A DNA stretch of 64,000 nt. Source: Apoderus coryli (taxonomy: Eukaryota; Arthropoda; Insecta; Coleoptera; Attelabidae). A program made the position numbers and the translations under genes. The stretch spans positions 10,354,001 through 10,418,000 of the forward strand of contig OU452210.1 in assembly GCA_911728435.2 (NCBI GenBank). Reading direction: 5' to 3'. The notes beneath the pieces are model-generated. The model made no database searches. It saw only the letters and a program-made list of their open reading frames with translations, and had not been told where the DNA came from. Of this stretch, positions 48,700 to 58,931 are shown in pieces (position 1 is the first letter of the stretch; each line of letters begins with the position of its first letter).

Positions 48700-49749
48700 A
48701 TCTATCGATTTTAGATGGTTGAAATATTTTTTTCTATGCCCAAACTTTTTTTGTAATCATATAAAAAATTATTTCAATAATAGAATTTATAATGGCGCAG
48801 AAAAATCGGTATTTTCCAGTGAGATATCCTGAGTAATCTGTACATATTATAAACTAATCCTACATATTCCATTGATTGTTTTACAAACAAATAAGAGAAA
48901 CATTGATTATTAATAGGGAAAATATCAGTCTTACCTGTACAGTAGGTAAAATAAAATAATACAAAACTCTATCCAGAGTTTCATATCAAAATGTCTTCCC
49001 AAAGTGATTATTTTTATTAATTACGAATATCAAAACCAGTGAATTTGTAGACACCTTTATCAAAATCATTTTTGAATAGAAAACAAATTGTAAATTAAAT
49101 CACAGGGTGTTTAACGTTTCTGTTTGTTATTATTATTGTAAAATAAAAAATAAAACAAAATTAGATTAAGTAGACAATAAAATAATTATTATAAGAATAA
49201 AACAAGTCACATGCGGGAATTTTTTTGAAGACAATAAATATTCAATATTACTTACGCTTTGTTTGAGCGAAAGGGACAATGTTTATTTTCGATATCTATG
49301 TTTGGCGCAAGCTGTTGGTTAACATTTTTTGCCTAAATCTGGAGTTGGTTGATTGGAAACATCTAGGTATAATTTAGATTTGTATATCATTTCGGATTTA
49401 GGACGTTTTGAAACGAGCAAACCTGGGTTTGTAACCAAAACCTATATCGCAACCTAGGTTTAATCCTTCAAAACGTCCAAAGCCTTAGGTCCATTTGGTC
49501 CAATAGATGTTTTCATACTTTGTGAGCAATCTCCACGTATAGAGCAAAATTATCGATATTTGATTGCTTTTATAGTATTTTAAAACAAAAACTAACTTAG
49601 CGACAATAAACCAAGTATTATAAAAAACTTAAACGAGACAATAGAAAAATAAAACAAATATATAAAAAGAACCAAGAAATAAACAAATATACAGTAATAG
49701 TAATTTCAAGAATAATTACATATAATGAACATTTATACTAAAAAAAATG
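48700..49749. other. 3' flank of the DIP-like gene; palindromic segment
   Basis: Probable 3' UTR and intergenic DNA. 49401-49478 is a palindrome: GGACGTTTTGAA at the left and its exact complement at the right, with inner AAACCT/AGGTTT arms. CACAGGGTGTTTAACG near 49104 resembles an orphan mariner-type end. No coding sequence was recognised. Confidence 0.5.
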
Positions 49750-51018
49750 TACAGGATGATTTAGGAAATTTTAATTTTAAAAATTATTTTACGAAACTTG
49801 CCGAAAGTTTTTAAAAGCGAGGCATTGCATTTTTGTAAATTTTGGATGGCTTCTAAAGGCTCCTAAGATTATAGAGCATGGTTTGATTTCGCGAATTTAA
49901 ATAACTTACAAGATTTTAGCCTAAACACTCGTTAAAACCCCCAGAGCCAGGTGAAAAAATAGCAAAGTAGCATTTTTACAGAATTCTGGAACTGGTGCCC
50001 TCGAGGCACATAGAGCTCTCTTAACATGATTTTATGACCGTAAGATACTTGGTATTTTAATTTAATCAAGAATAAGTTAAAATAAGTCTCTCATGTTTCG
50101 ACACCTGCTTTTTTTTTGTATATTTGTTGTCAGCATGTGTACTATCAGAATTCTAAAAATATATTTTGTGTGGTCCTTCTACGCTTTCATAGAAAATAGT
50201 CTAAAATCGTTAAGCTGTTTCTTCAATGTCTGTTTTGGTCTGGATTTGTAAATGTAGTAGCACGTTGGGTAAACCCCTCCCAGAAGAAATTTCTCAGTGC
50301 GCCACTGTTACAACATTGATTTTACAAATTCTAAATCTGGACGCCCTCAGTTACAGGAATTATTTTATTACCTACCGAATGTTTGAAGTTAGGAAATTGA
50401 CCAAGAGAAGGCGCTAAAAGAATTTAAAACTAGAGAGTGAGGCCAGAGAGTATCTCAAAGTGTCAGTTAAGTCAATGTCATTTTTTTTAGTTCACTGCAT
50501 CTGTTTAGGTATATGTTTCATAGGAGTTTAGGGCAGTCAGTACTTTAATAGTTTTATCATAGATAAACCAACATTATCTATGGTTTTATGTAACAAATAC
50601 GTGGTTTAATTTGTGCGTTTTTAGTCTCGCATCGTTTTCTCATCATGTCTACAAGATGCTTCATCAGGGTTTGGAGATGAACGTGATTTATACAGTTTTT
50701 TATCGAATTGATTATTATCTCATGATTTTGAAGCTTGATGATTTCTTCTACGTTGAATGCATTGTTTCGGAACACTTTTTTGAGCGTGAGCAATATGCGA
50801 ACCTTTAGAACTTTGGTCCTTTATTATTCAACATCTTTATCAATAATTTAATATAATAATATATTTTCCAGCATCGGCTAGTTTGGGATTATGTTCTGAG
50901 AGTCTAAAATTGAATTTCTATGAAAATGGTGATCCAATGTTGCGGGATTCGTTTTACTCGCATCTTTGCAAAATGTTCCTTCAGAATTTTTATTTTTAAA
51001 ATTCTAAATGATCCTGTA
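49750..51018 (-). mobile_element. decayed mariner-like element, 1269 bp
   Basis: The left end, TACAGGATGATTTAGGAAAT, matches the reverse complement of the right end, TACAGGATCATTTAGAATTT, with further TTTTAA similarity inward. TA borders fit Tc1/mariner. A minus-strand ORF (50793-50578) reads INSIKNCINHVHLQTLMKHL and then MMRKRCETKNAQIKP, resembling a transposase C-terminal tail. The catalytic motifs are not recognisable. A dispersed 22-mer shared with 25881 lies at 50286. Confidence 0.65.
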
Positions 51019-51996
51019 TAGTAACAAATGATAGATATTAATAAAAATATTGTTGTTATTGAATCGGGTTTTGTAAATATTCTTTAGAACAATGTAATAA
51101 TTGATGCTTAGCAAAAGAGAGCGAGAGAGACAATAGTTGTTAAAAGATAATTTTTTATTGAATGTAAAACTATTTATTTAATACTAATATATATTTATAT
51201 AATTAAAAAAATATGAAGTAAATTGTACAATCAAAATATTTGTTTTTATTTTTCAAATTAGGTCTTAGAATTAATTAATAAATATATAATGTCTAATTAT
51301 AACAACAACATTGTTAACATATTTGTTATGTACTTATCTAACTTATGAAAACGTCATAATATATATTAAATATACAAATAATATTCAAACATAAAACAAA
51401 AAAGATATGTTATGTTGAAAAACGACAATAATTATTCCAATAAATAATTTATATAAACTAATTGACATTTTTATTTAATTTTTTGGAACCAGAAAAACAA
51501 CTTGCTGTTACATTGTGTTTCGGCTGAAATTGGTTATTTCAAAGCATTGGGATTGATCCGCAGGAATAATAGGATTATCAACAGTGGCGGCTTGTGGCAG
51601 TTTAATGTAGTGAAGCGTGCTTCTTATGCTGTTTGGGCAAGATTCTTTCGGTAGGTACTAAGGTTAGTGCAATTAAACGCTGGGCGACAGCCGGCCGTCA
51701 GATGGTTGTATATTGGGTATATGCCCTAGTGGCAGTGTTACGGATTGTTGCTGAATCATAGATGAAAACGTTTTGAAGCACGCTTCATCTGCATAAGAAC
51801 AGACGATACAAGCATAACCGTAGATCTCCAAGGGACTCTTTGTTTAATAATGACTTTAAGTTCCATCCTCTATTTAAAATATTTGATGTAGTGTGTAGAG
51901 AAATAAGTTGCCATAAATTAAGTAAATGAATACAAGAGAGTAGGTAAAACAAACAACTAAAAGTTAACGAGATATATAATAAGTAGTTTATTACAT
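51019..51996. other. 3' flank of EFL1 with a GC-richer repeat-like patch
   Basis: 51540-51800 is markedly less AT-rich than its surroundings and contains a 13-bp inverted pair TGAAGCGTGCTTC (51611-51623 and 51775-51787), suggesting a short non-autonomous element. No ORF was recognised. AATAAA on the minus strand at 51987-51992 is a possible EFL1 poly(A) signal immediately after the stop codon. Confidence 0.45.
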
Positions 51997-54900
51997 TTAC
52001 TTCTTTTTATTCAATGTTCTTTGTTTCTCTGCATGAATAACCACCTCATCCTCCACAGCGAGTCCTTTACGTCTCCTTATCTCTTTACGTAACTTGCTTG
52101 CTCTTAATGCGGATTCTTTATTCAAATCCTCATTTTCTTCCTCGTCGTCTTCTACAGGCTCGTAATATGGATCTCCATCAATAATCTGAGAACAAAAAAT
52201 AATCAAAAATATTTAAGCATTATATTTATATTCAGTTTATTTTTCTTGGGGTGTTCGGTTCTTACAAAAAGTTCTTTTACAAAACTCTTTCAAACAAATA
52301 CAGCATCCATTCTCACTCTCGTCTAATAAATGAAATAAAATGACAACGACGCTCCACCACCGCTCAGCAACCCCCTCAGGCCGAACACATTCCTCCAACA
52401 CAAATTAAATAAATAATAAATTTGTTGTATTTGTAATTATAAAGAAAATTGTCTGCTATTTTTGATATTGATGTGTTGGAATTTGTGTTGGAGGAATGTG
52501 TTCGGCCTGAGGGGGTTGCTGATTGGTGGCGGAGCGTCGTTTAATTTATTTGACGAGAGTGAGAATGGATGCTGTCTTTGAAAGAATTTTCTAAAAGAAT
52601 TTTTTGTAAGAACCGAACACCCCAAGAAAAATAAACTGAAAAAAATGAAAATTATAGTTCAAGAATAATAAAAAAAAAATATATTTATTTATATATGAAA
52701 AAAGGTAAATTTACCCAAAAATATTTTCTACTCCAGGTCAAACTTCACTACGAACTCATTAAGGTCTATTTTGGCTCATATCCATTTATATTTTACAAAT
52801 TAAATAGATCGATGAAGTAAAGCTTGGCGAATCATACAATTTCTACGATCGATATGAATTTCTGTCGCCGATAAACCTTTCTTCATTGTGAACAAAAATC
52901 GATCATACGTCTGCTTTAAATGGCTAATATAAAAACACTGTATTGACAAATTTAAATGAAATTTAGCTGCGAAGCAAGATACCAAAACGGGGTACAAATT
53001 ATAGTTTTCCTACCATTCAAGATGTGGCGCTTGCAAATTTTTCCAGACAGCCGTCTTATCGACCAGGATTATAATGTTTCAAATAAATGGAAATCAACTA
53101 AAAATATGCATTTTCGACTATTTCAACAGCACGAAATATAAACAATTTTCCAAACCAAAGCTTCCAAATTCTGCGAAACTGATCGAAAAAAATCTGAAAG
53201 CTATGAACATTTGGGAATGTAGTATAAAATATTTTTAAGATGGCGGTACATTTTAATTCTACATAAAATTCTAGACGTTCTTTGTGTGAAATTTCCAACT
53301 CCGAAGTTCAGTTGTTTTTGACGGTTTTCTATTTTTAAAACCGCATTTTCTGTTCTTTATGGGACACCCTGTAGAGAATAGTCCTTTATTTTTTTTAAAA
53401 TAAGCAACTTTGGGCTCCATGGACCTAAGTATACATGCAAATTTGCATAGCTTTCTGATATGTATATATACTTATTCCAACATTTATGGCGGTCTCTCCC
53501 GGAGGGAATTTTCAAATAAACAAACAGGAATAAGTTTTGGCAATTTTCTACCTTCTGGTCAAATAAAAAAACAATATATGAACGTCGACAAAGCAAAATA
53601 AAATTGGACCTGGCAAATTAATATATTTGAGTCAAAACAAAAAACGTATTATTTGCATAAAACAATAAATAGTATCTACAGTTGCAGTTATAAAATAGCT
53701 GTTGATTCTACTTATCAAATATTTATTAATAGTAAGATAAAAGGTAAATAATATATTAATATATTAATTATATAATTGGAATATAGTTTATTAATTATTT
53801 CTGAAATATTACTAACTTTATTTTTTTATGAATGATTTCAGTAGATATACTATGTGGTAAAAAATCTATACGGATAAATCCGTCGCAAAAAAAATCGTTT
53901 GAATTTATAAAATTGCCCTATCACAGATGTTAATTCTCTGATTGATCAAAGGCTTCTTCCCGCCTTCTTATGTAATGATGTAATTTATCCTTCGCAAAGA
54001 GACCTTAGCCGTTTGTAATGGACATAGTATAATTAATATATTTATTAAGGCGCCGAATTCTACTATTTACTAATACCTAATATTGGTTGTAGTTAGATTA
54101 AGTGTCCATATGTTTAATAATTATTCAGGAGCAATAAACAGTTTACTTCCTGATAAGGATTAATATAAATACGATTTGTACCTGTACCAATTTACTCATT
54201 TATCTTTTGCTCGTATTTTAGTGAACACCAACGCTTCTAAAGACTTCTGTAAGTAAATATTATTTGTAGTTTTAGTTTTAAAAGCTCTTTCTGTAAATTT
54301 ATTTTCCTGGAAAGATTGAGCATTATAAATTAATTTTCAGTTTATATAACTCGATATCATGCAGAAGTTACTTGTGATTTGTACTGTTCTTGCCTATACT
54401 TATGGAAAACATATTTATAGACCACAGAGTTCACAAGACATCGCAAATTTAATTCAAAGATTGAATAATCAGCAAAAATACGGTAAGTTTGCCATTTAAG
54501 ATAGACAAGCCGTTTAAATGACAAAGTACGTCAATGTTTTGACCAAAATACCATACATATATATAGTGCCGACTGATTGAGAATAAAGCAAATGCTCCTC
54601 TATTGCTCAATTGGTCACAGCATCAGCAGCAGAAATTTACCAAGTATTGTATTTTAGCGTTAAGACACGAACTACTTCAAAGCATGAGCGCGTCGAAACG
54701 TTGCGCTATGCTAGGGGATGAAGCATGTGCTAATGGTAAGATTTAGTTTACACAAGTTCAATTATCAAACCATTCAATGAACGATGTGAATCAAAAATTT
54801 TAGGTGGCATTCCAAGTGCAGGTACTGATAACGAATTCTTAAATGGTGGATTTAATCCTGGTAAACGCTGTGCTATGTTAGGGGATGAAGCTTGCGCAAA

Positions 54901-56443
54901 TGGTAACTAAATAAATTATCTTAGTGAATCAAAGTTATTAGGAATTGAACTTAAAACATGTTTAGGTGGATTACCAGGTGCTGGACAAGATGAGGACTTT
55001 ATAAATAGTGGTTTTAACCCTGGCAAACGATGTGCGATGTTAGGAGATGAAGCCTGTGCCAATGGTAGGTACCTCGAGAACCATTTTCAGATTGCTAGCC
55101 TACAGTATTTTGTTTCTTTCTTGCTTCTAATAAACCAAGAAATAATATTTCCTGTTTTCCCAGATTACAGGTAGAAAACCACCACCTAGTGTCGTAATTA
55201 GGGCATTTCTATCCTCTTATTTTACTGAGTACAAATTTATATTTCAGGAGGGCTACCAAGTGCAGGAGTTGACAGTGAATTTTTAAATGGTGGATTCAAC
55301 CCAGGCAAACGTTGCGCGATGTTAGGGGATGAGGCTTGTGCTAATGGTAATAATGATGTAAACGTTGATACATATGTCTTAGATTATGCCAAGAGTTTTT
55401 GTTTATTTTATAATTTTTCAATATTTCTCAACTTTGTTAGAGAAAAAATATGCGTTTCTTACAGTGGAAGTTAAAAATAAGTTATTGAATATATTTTTCA
55501 AATTTTAGGAGGCATTCCTAGTGCAGGAACCGACAGCGAGTTTCTGCGCGGTGGCTTCAACCCTGGCAAACGATGTGCTATGTTAGGGGACGAAAGCTGC
55601 GCAAATGGTAATACCATTATATACTCATGTTTATTTACAAATTTGATTCAAATCATTCCAGGTGGGCTCCCTAGTGCTGGACAGGACCTCGATTTTATCA
55701 AGGGTGGTTTCAATCCCGGAAAATAAATGAAATATACTATGTAACATTATATTTTTAAACCATAAAAAAGAAGCCACTATCTTGATGCTAACTCATACAC
55801 AGATGTAGAAAATCTCTTGTATTAAATAAAAACCAAGAACAATAAATCCTGATACAATCTTTTGTGCCTTATTTTCATTCATTCTTATATTATGTGTAAG
55901 TACCTAAATAAAAAAACTCTAGGAAAAAATTAAACCTCAAAGCAATACGAACAATATTCTGGCAGCAACAAAAATACAGTTTAAACATATTTCTATTTGC
56001 GGTTTAAAAATCTTTAAACTACAAATAAACAAATATTTAAAAAGTTTGTTGGTAAACAAACAGAAACATCAATGAACCACATCATGATTATCTCTCGGTC
56101 ACAGGACCGGATCGCTCAAATAAAACAGAAAAAATATACAAGCAAATTCAAATAATAATATTATGTAGAACACGACATGCAATTTTGCCCTTGCAGAACT
56201 TTTTTAATAAAAATAAAAATTTTCCTATATCTGGAAGATAATTGTTTAAATTTACCTCATAATGACTGAAGCGAAGGTTTGGATTAGCTTGTCCTGAAGT
56301 GGTTTTTCGTATTTCATTTGCAAATCCAATGCTTTCGATCACTGGAAGTTGAGCTTTAACCAAAAAAATCTTTTCTTGTTCATCCATGCCAACAGCGTCA
56401 AGAACTTTACCATGTCGTTTATTGATTACGGTATAAACTTTAC
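51997..56443 (-). CDS. EFL1: EFL1-like elongation-factor-like GTPase, last two coding exons (gene partial)
   Basis: Penultimate exon 56443-56256 (phase-1 acceptor, phase-0 GTAAAT donor) encodes GKVYTVINKRHGKVL, FLVKAQLPVIESIGFANEIR, KTTSGQANPNLRFSHYE. This is the EF-G domain V-like segment with the conserved LPV-E-x-GFA-EIR-TSG run. The last exon, 52185-51997, encodes IIDGDPYYEP, an acidic stretch, and the basic tail RRRKGLAVEDEVVIHAEKQR TLNKKK. That tail is the signature C-terminus of EFL1, a cytoplasmic GTPase that acts with SBDS to release eIF6 from pre-60S ribosomes. The GTPase domain and other 5' exons were not found up to 64000 and should lie beyond or in unrecognised short exons. The 4.07-kb intron contains an antisense peptide-hormone gene and a foldback element. 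Confidence 0.88.
52231..52640. mobile_element. 410-bp foldback (palindromic) element in the EFL1 intron
   Basis: The left arm, 52231-52406, and right arm, 52480-52640, are long reverse complements with a few mismatches and small gaps. Both carry TTCTTGGGGTGTTCGGTTC near the outer end, CATCCATTCTCACTCTCGTC in the middle and CCCCTCAGGCCGAACACATT near the loop. The loop is 73 bp of AT-rich DNA. No coding capacity and no convincing target-site duplication were seen. It is most likely a foldback-type MITE and would form a very stable hairpin in the EFL1 pre-mRNA. Confidence 0.85.
52641..54160. other. EFL1 intron sequence upstream of the nested peptide gene
   Basis: GGGACACCCTGTA at 53361-53373 looks like a right-hand mariner-type terminus without a visible left partner. 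No exon was recognised on either strand. Confidence 0.45.
54165..54248 (+). promoter_or_regulatory. candidate core promoter and 5' UTR exon of the nested peptide gene
   Basis: TATAAATA lies at 54165-54172, and a TCATT initiator-like site about 32 bases downstream (54197). An untranslated exon would end at the GTAAGT donor after 54248. An acceptor follows at 54340 (TAATTTTCAG), 18 bases before the start codon. Transcription start is inferred only. Confidence 0.5.
54359..55726 (+). CDS. multi-copy calcitonin-like neuropeptide precursor, 220 aa, 7 coding exons
   Basis: Coding exons: 54359-54482, 54658-54735, 54804-54902, 54966-55064, 55248-55346, 55509-55607, 55662-55726, all with AG/GT borders and phase-1 junctions. 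The product starts with a signal peptide (MQKLLVICTVLAYTYG) and a ~40-residue propeptide ending in Lys-Arg (55-56). Five 31-residue peptides follow, separated by Lys-Arg (88-89, 121-122, 154-155, 187-188). The last ends Gly-Lys-stop. Each begins CAMLGDEAC (one has Ser for Ala), continues ANGG(I/L)P(S/G)AG and ends GFNPG, predicting a Cys1-Cys9 ring and C-terminal Pro-amide after processing. A Cys ring at the N-terminus with about 30 residues and Pro-amide is the calcitonin layout. Insect DH31 lacks the ring. From memory, multi-copy insect calcitonins have been described in beetles and some other orders. The family call is inference, while the precursor structure is read directly. It is nested antisense in the last EFL1 intron. 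Confidence 0.92.
54804..55607 (+). repeat. four tandem 99-bp coding exons of the peptide gene
   Basis: Exons 3 to 6 are each exactly 99 bp, start and end in the same split Gly codon, and encode the second half of one peptide, Lys-Arg, and the first 11 residues of the next. They differ mainly at synonymous sites and in a variable 4-7 residue centre (TDNEFLN, QDEDFIN, VDSEFLN, TDSEFLR). Introns between them are 63-183 bp. The pattern indicates repeated whole-exon duplication. Confidence 0.93.
55825..55846 (+). terminator. poly(A) signals of the peptide gene
   Basis: AATAAA occurs at 55825-55830 and again at 55841-55846, about 100-120 bases after the stop codon, in an otherwise non-coding trailer. 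Confidence 0.6.
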
Positions 56444-58742
56444 CTGGAACAACGATTTCAAATTAATCGACTAAAAAAAAAATATTTTCGACACAAACAT
56501 GACAATGATTGTCTGTTTCAAATGCCCTGGACCATCGTCAAATCAAAATAGGGACAAAGTTTATTCAAAATCGATATCGGAGAGAGAATTTATGCATCCG
56601 GTAAATAAGGTTAGCAAGAACTGTAAAATAAATAATGACAATAATCTTCTTATCAAGGAACTGGTGACTCACAATTATTAGACTTAGATACAAAGGTAAA
56701 TACTTCATAAAGGTAAGTAATTTTTCTCGTTTCGAAAATATCGTTAAAATTAAACTTCTACTATTTTACGTTACACCAGTTTTGATTTACGGAATAAAAG
56801 CAAAAAACAAGGCATTCAAAATTCCAGTAGATTATATTCTACACCTGTTACATTAGTCCGGAAGTTCCTTATGAAATCAGATCGGTTTCTTGAGTACTTG
56901 AGCTGCACTAATTTTATTTAACACACAAAAAAATCCAAACAATTTAATTTTTTAGAATATAGGTACGCAAACTAAATTTAATACTCCGGGTCTGTAAAAT
57001 CAAAACGCAAGACAAATTATCGACTTTCCGTAAGCGTGCTTCTGACTTTTTTTCCCTCTCAATTCCATCTTTAAAACACTCATTTAGTTTTTATAGAAAA
57101 CTCATTATTCACGGTTAAATGCAATCCGTAATGATATGGCCTACAAACAAATAAACATTGGACAGATTTATTTCATTTCATTTTTTTTAAAGAAGAACAC
57201 CAAATCCAAATGTACAAGTAATATGCTAGTTAAACTGTTTAATTCACAAATATTATAATCGATAGTTCGAAATGTGTGCATACGACCAATAAATAAAATA
57301 TGAACTAATTTCTACGCCACTGACATGGACCCATCTTACAACATTTGTAACGTATTTCAGCGTAGCACAAAAAGTAACATTAACAAATATGAAAATGAGT
57401 GGTTCAAATTAGCATGTGAGAAGAAAAAAACAATTTAAATAAACGTGTTAAGTTAATGCAAATTTACTTTATCAGATGTTGTGTGGCAAGCATAGTAAAA
57501 TGAATGAAAATCTTTAAAATAACACTCCGCTAAGACCATTCATAAATCTTTTTTACGTTTAGGTACCTGAAGCAGTCGCCACATAGCGCACTAGGTATTA
57601 CACTATACTATAAAGGTATTCATATTAAATCCAATACAACAGGTGCTGTTTTATATTTCATAATGACCTTTTAAGATCGATACATCCATTATGTTGGATT
57701 TAATTTATCATTATTACATAAAGAAAAAATCTAAACATTATTTATAAATATTAAATAGATTTAGCATTGCTATTATTACATACAGCAATGCCGGATATGT
57801 TGTTAAAAATTATTGTTACGAGATGAAAGGAAAAAAAACTTGTACTTGTATTATATAAACTGAATTTCTGATGCTTAGTTTGTTTCATTCTTGAATCCGT
57901 TTAGTAATTTTAAAAATAAAACACGCTGCACCTTTGTAAATTATAGAATTGTATTTTTCTCAAGTGCTAAATCAAAATTTACAAAATATAAACGTAATGT
58001 AAATATGAATCAAGCTACAAGCTCATTTTTTGCAAAATGGCATAAAAGGAGTGAAATTCAAAAAAATCCCTATAACACTAATATGACTTGGGACGCAATG
58101 TGTTAAATAAATCTTTAAAGATTTGATTACAGTTCCGATAAATTTCATTATGCTTTAAATTGCTAATTGGTGGAAATAAGAGGTCCTTTTAAATTAATTT
58201 TTGGTGCTAATACACCTTGCAATGAAAATAAATAAATAAATAAAAATTATATCGATAATCCGCGCACACTTAAAGCTTTATTATAAAACAGTAAGTTATT
58301 AGTGTACCTAATTATTACTATTAGTAAAAATTGTATTAAACGTCAATACATTTCTGTGGGACTTCCTGTGTAAAAGAGCGCCAAAAGGTAGTTTTGAAAT
58401 TGTAAACAAGTTTTGCTAGCGCAGAGAGAGACTATTGCGGTGACCGAAACCAAATTCATTCATGCTTTGGAAGCAGTATAATAGTAGTACGCTTTCTGAA
58501 TTGAGCCAAGTAACATTACGGAATAGTAAGCAGCTACAAGGTTTTTTTCTTCTGTTTATGCAATTCATTGATAATACAGTATTTATTTTTCTCTCAATGT
58601 TAAAAACATTTTCTATTTATTATATTACATTGATTTCCGATGCTCATATATAGTTAAGTTATCATCAAAGATTGTGTTTTTATTATTGTTTTTTTGTGTT
58701 TTTTAATTTTTAAATAATTTTCAATAACATTTATTTAATAAA
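56444..58742. other. EFL1 upstream intron or intergenic DNA, nothing recognised
   Basis: I searched the minus strand for the preceding EFL1 exon and found none. Small inverted repeats are present, for example ATTAAATCCAA near 57627 with its complement near 57694. Chance ORFs only. Confidence 0.45.
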
Positions 58743-58931
58743 ATGTATCTGAACATAGTAATATTAGTGTTTCTAAGTTCGTGTGCGGCAAGTACTAGAT
58801 TGCCATTAGAAGTATTCCAGAGGCCTATTGGAGAACATTTACATCAACACAAAATTAATCATAATATTGGCTCGTTCCATAGGAAGAAATTAACAGATTT
58901 TGGGACACTTAAAATACTGTATCAAATTGGG
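58743..58931 (+). CDS. first coding exon of an unidentified secreted protein or peptide precursor
   Basis: ATG 58743 opens 63 codons ending exactly at a GGG|GTAAGT donor (phase 0). The first ~17 residues (MYLNIVILVFLSSCAAS) are a strong signal peptide. Positively charged, His-rich sequence follows (EHLHQHKINHNIGSFHRKK) and then LTDFGTLKILYQIG. A consensus donor directly after a signal-peptide exon argues for a real gene. Downstream exons were not resolved. A 30-bp candidate at 62637-62666 (phase 0 at both ends) is too short to trust. I do not recognise the family, and the His-rich and dibasic content would suit a peptide precursor. Confidence 0.5.

Noticed and set aside
52437..52625. 62-codon minus ORF
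   Set aside because: It lies within the right arm of the foldback element, and coding appearance comes from the GC-richer arm.
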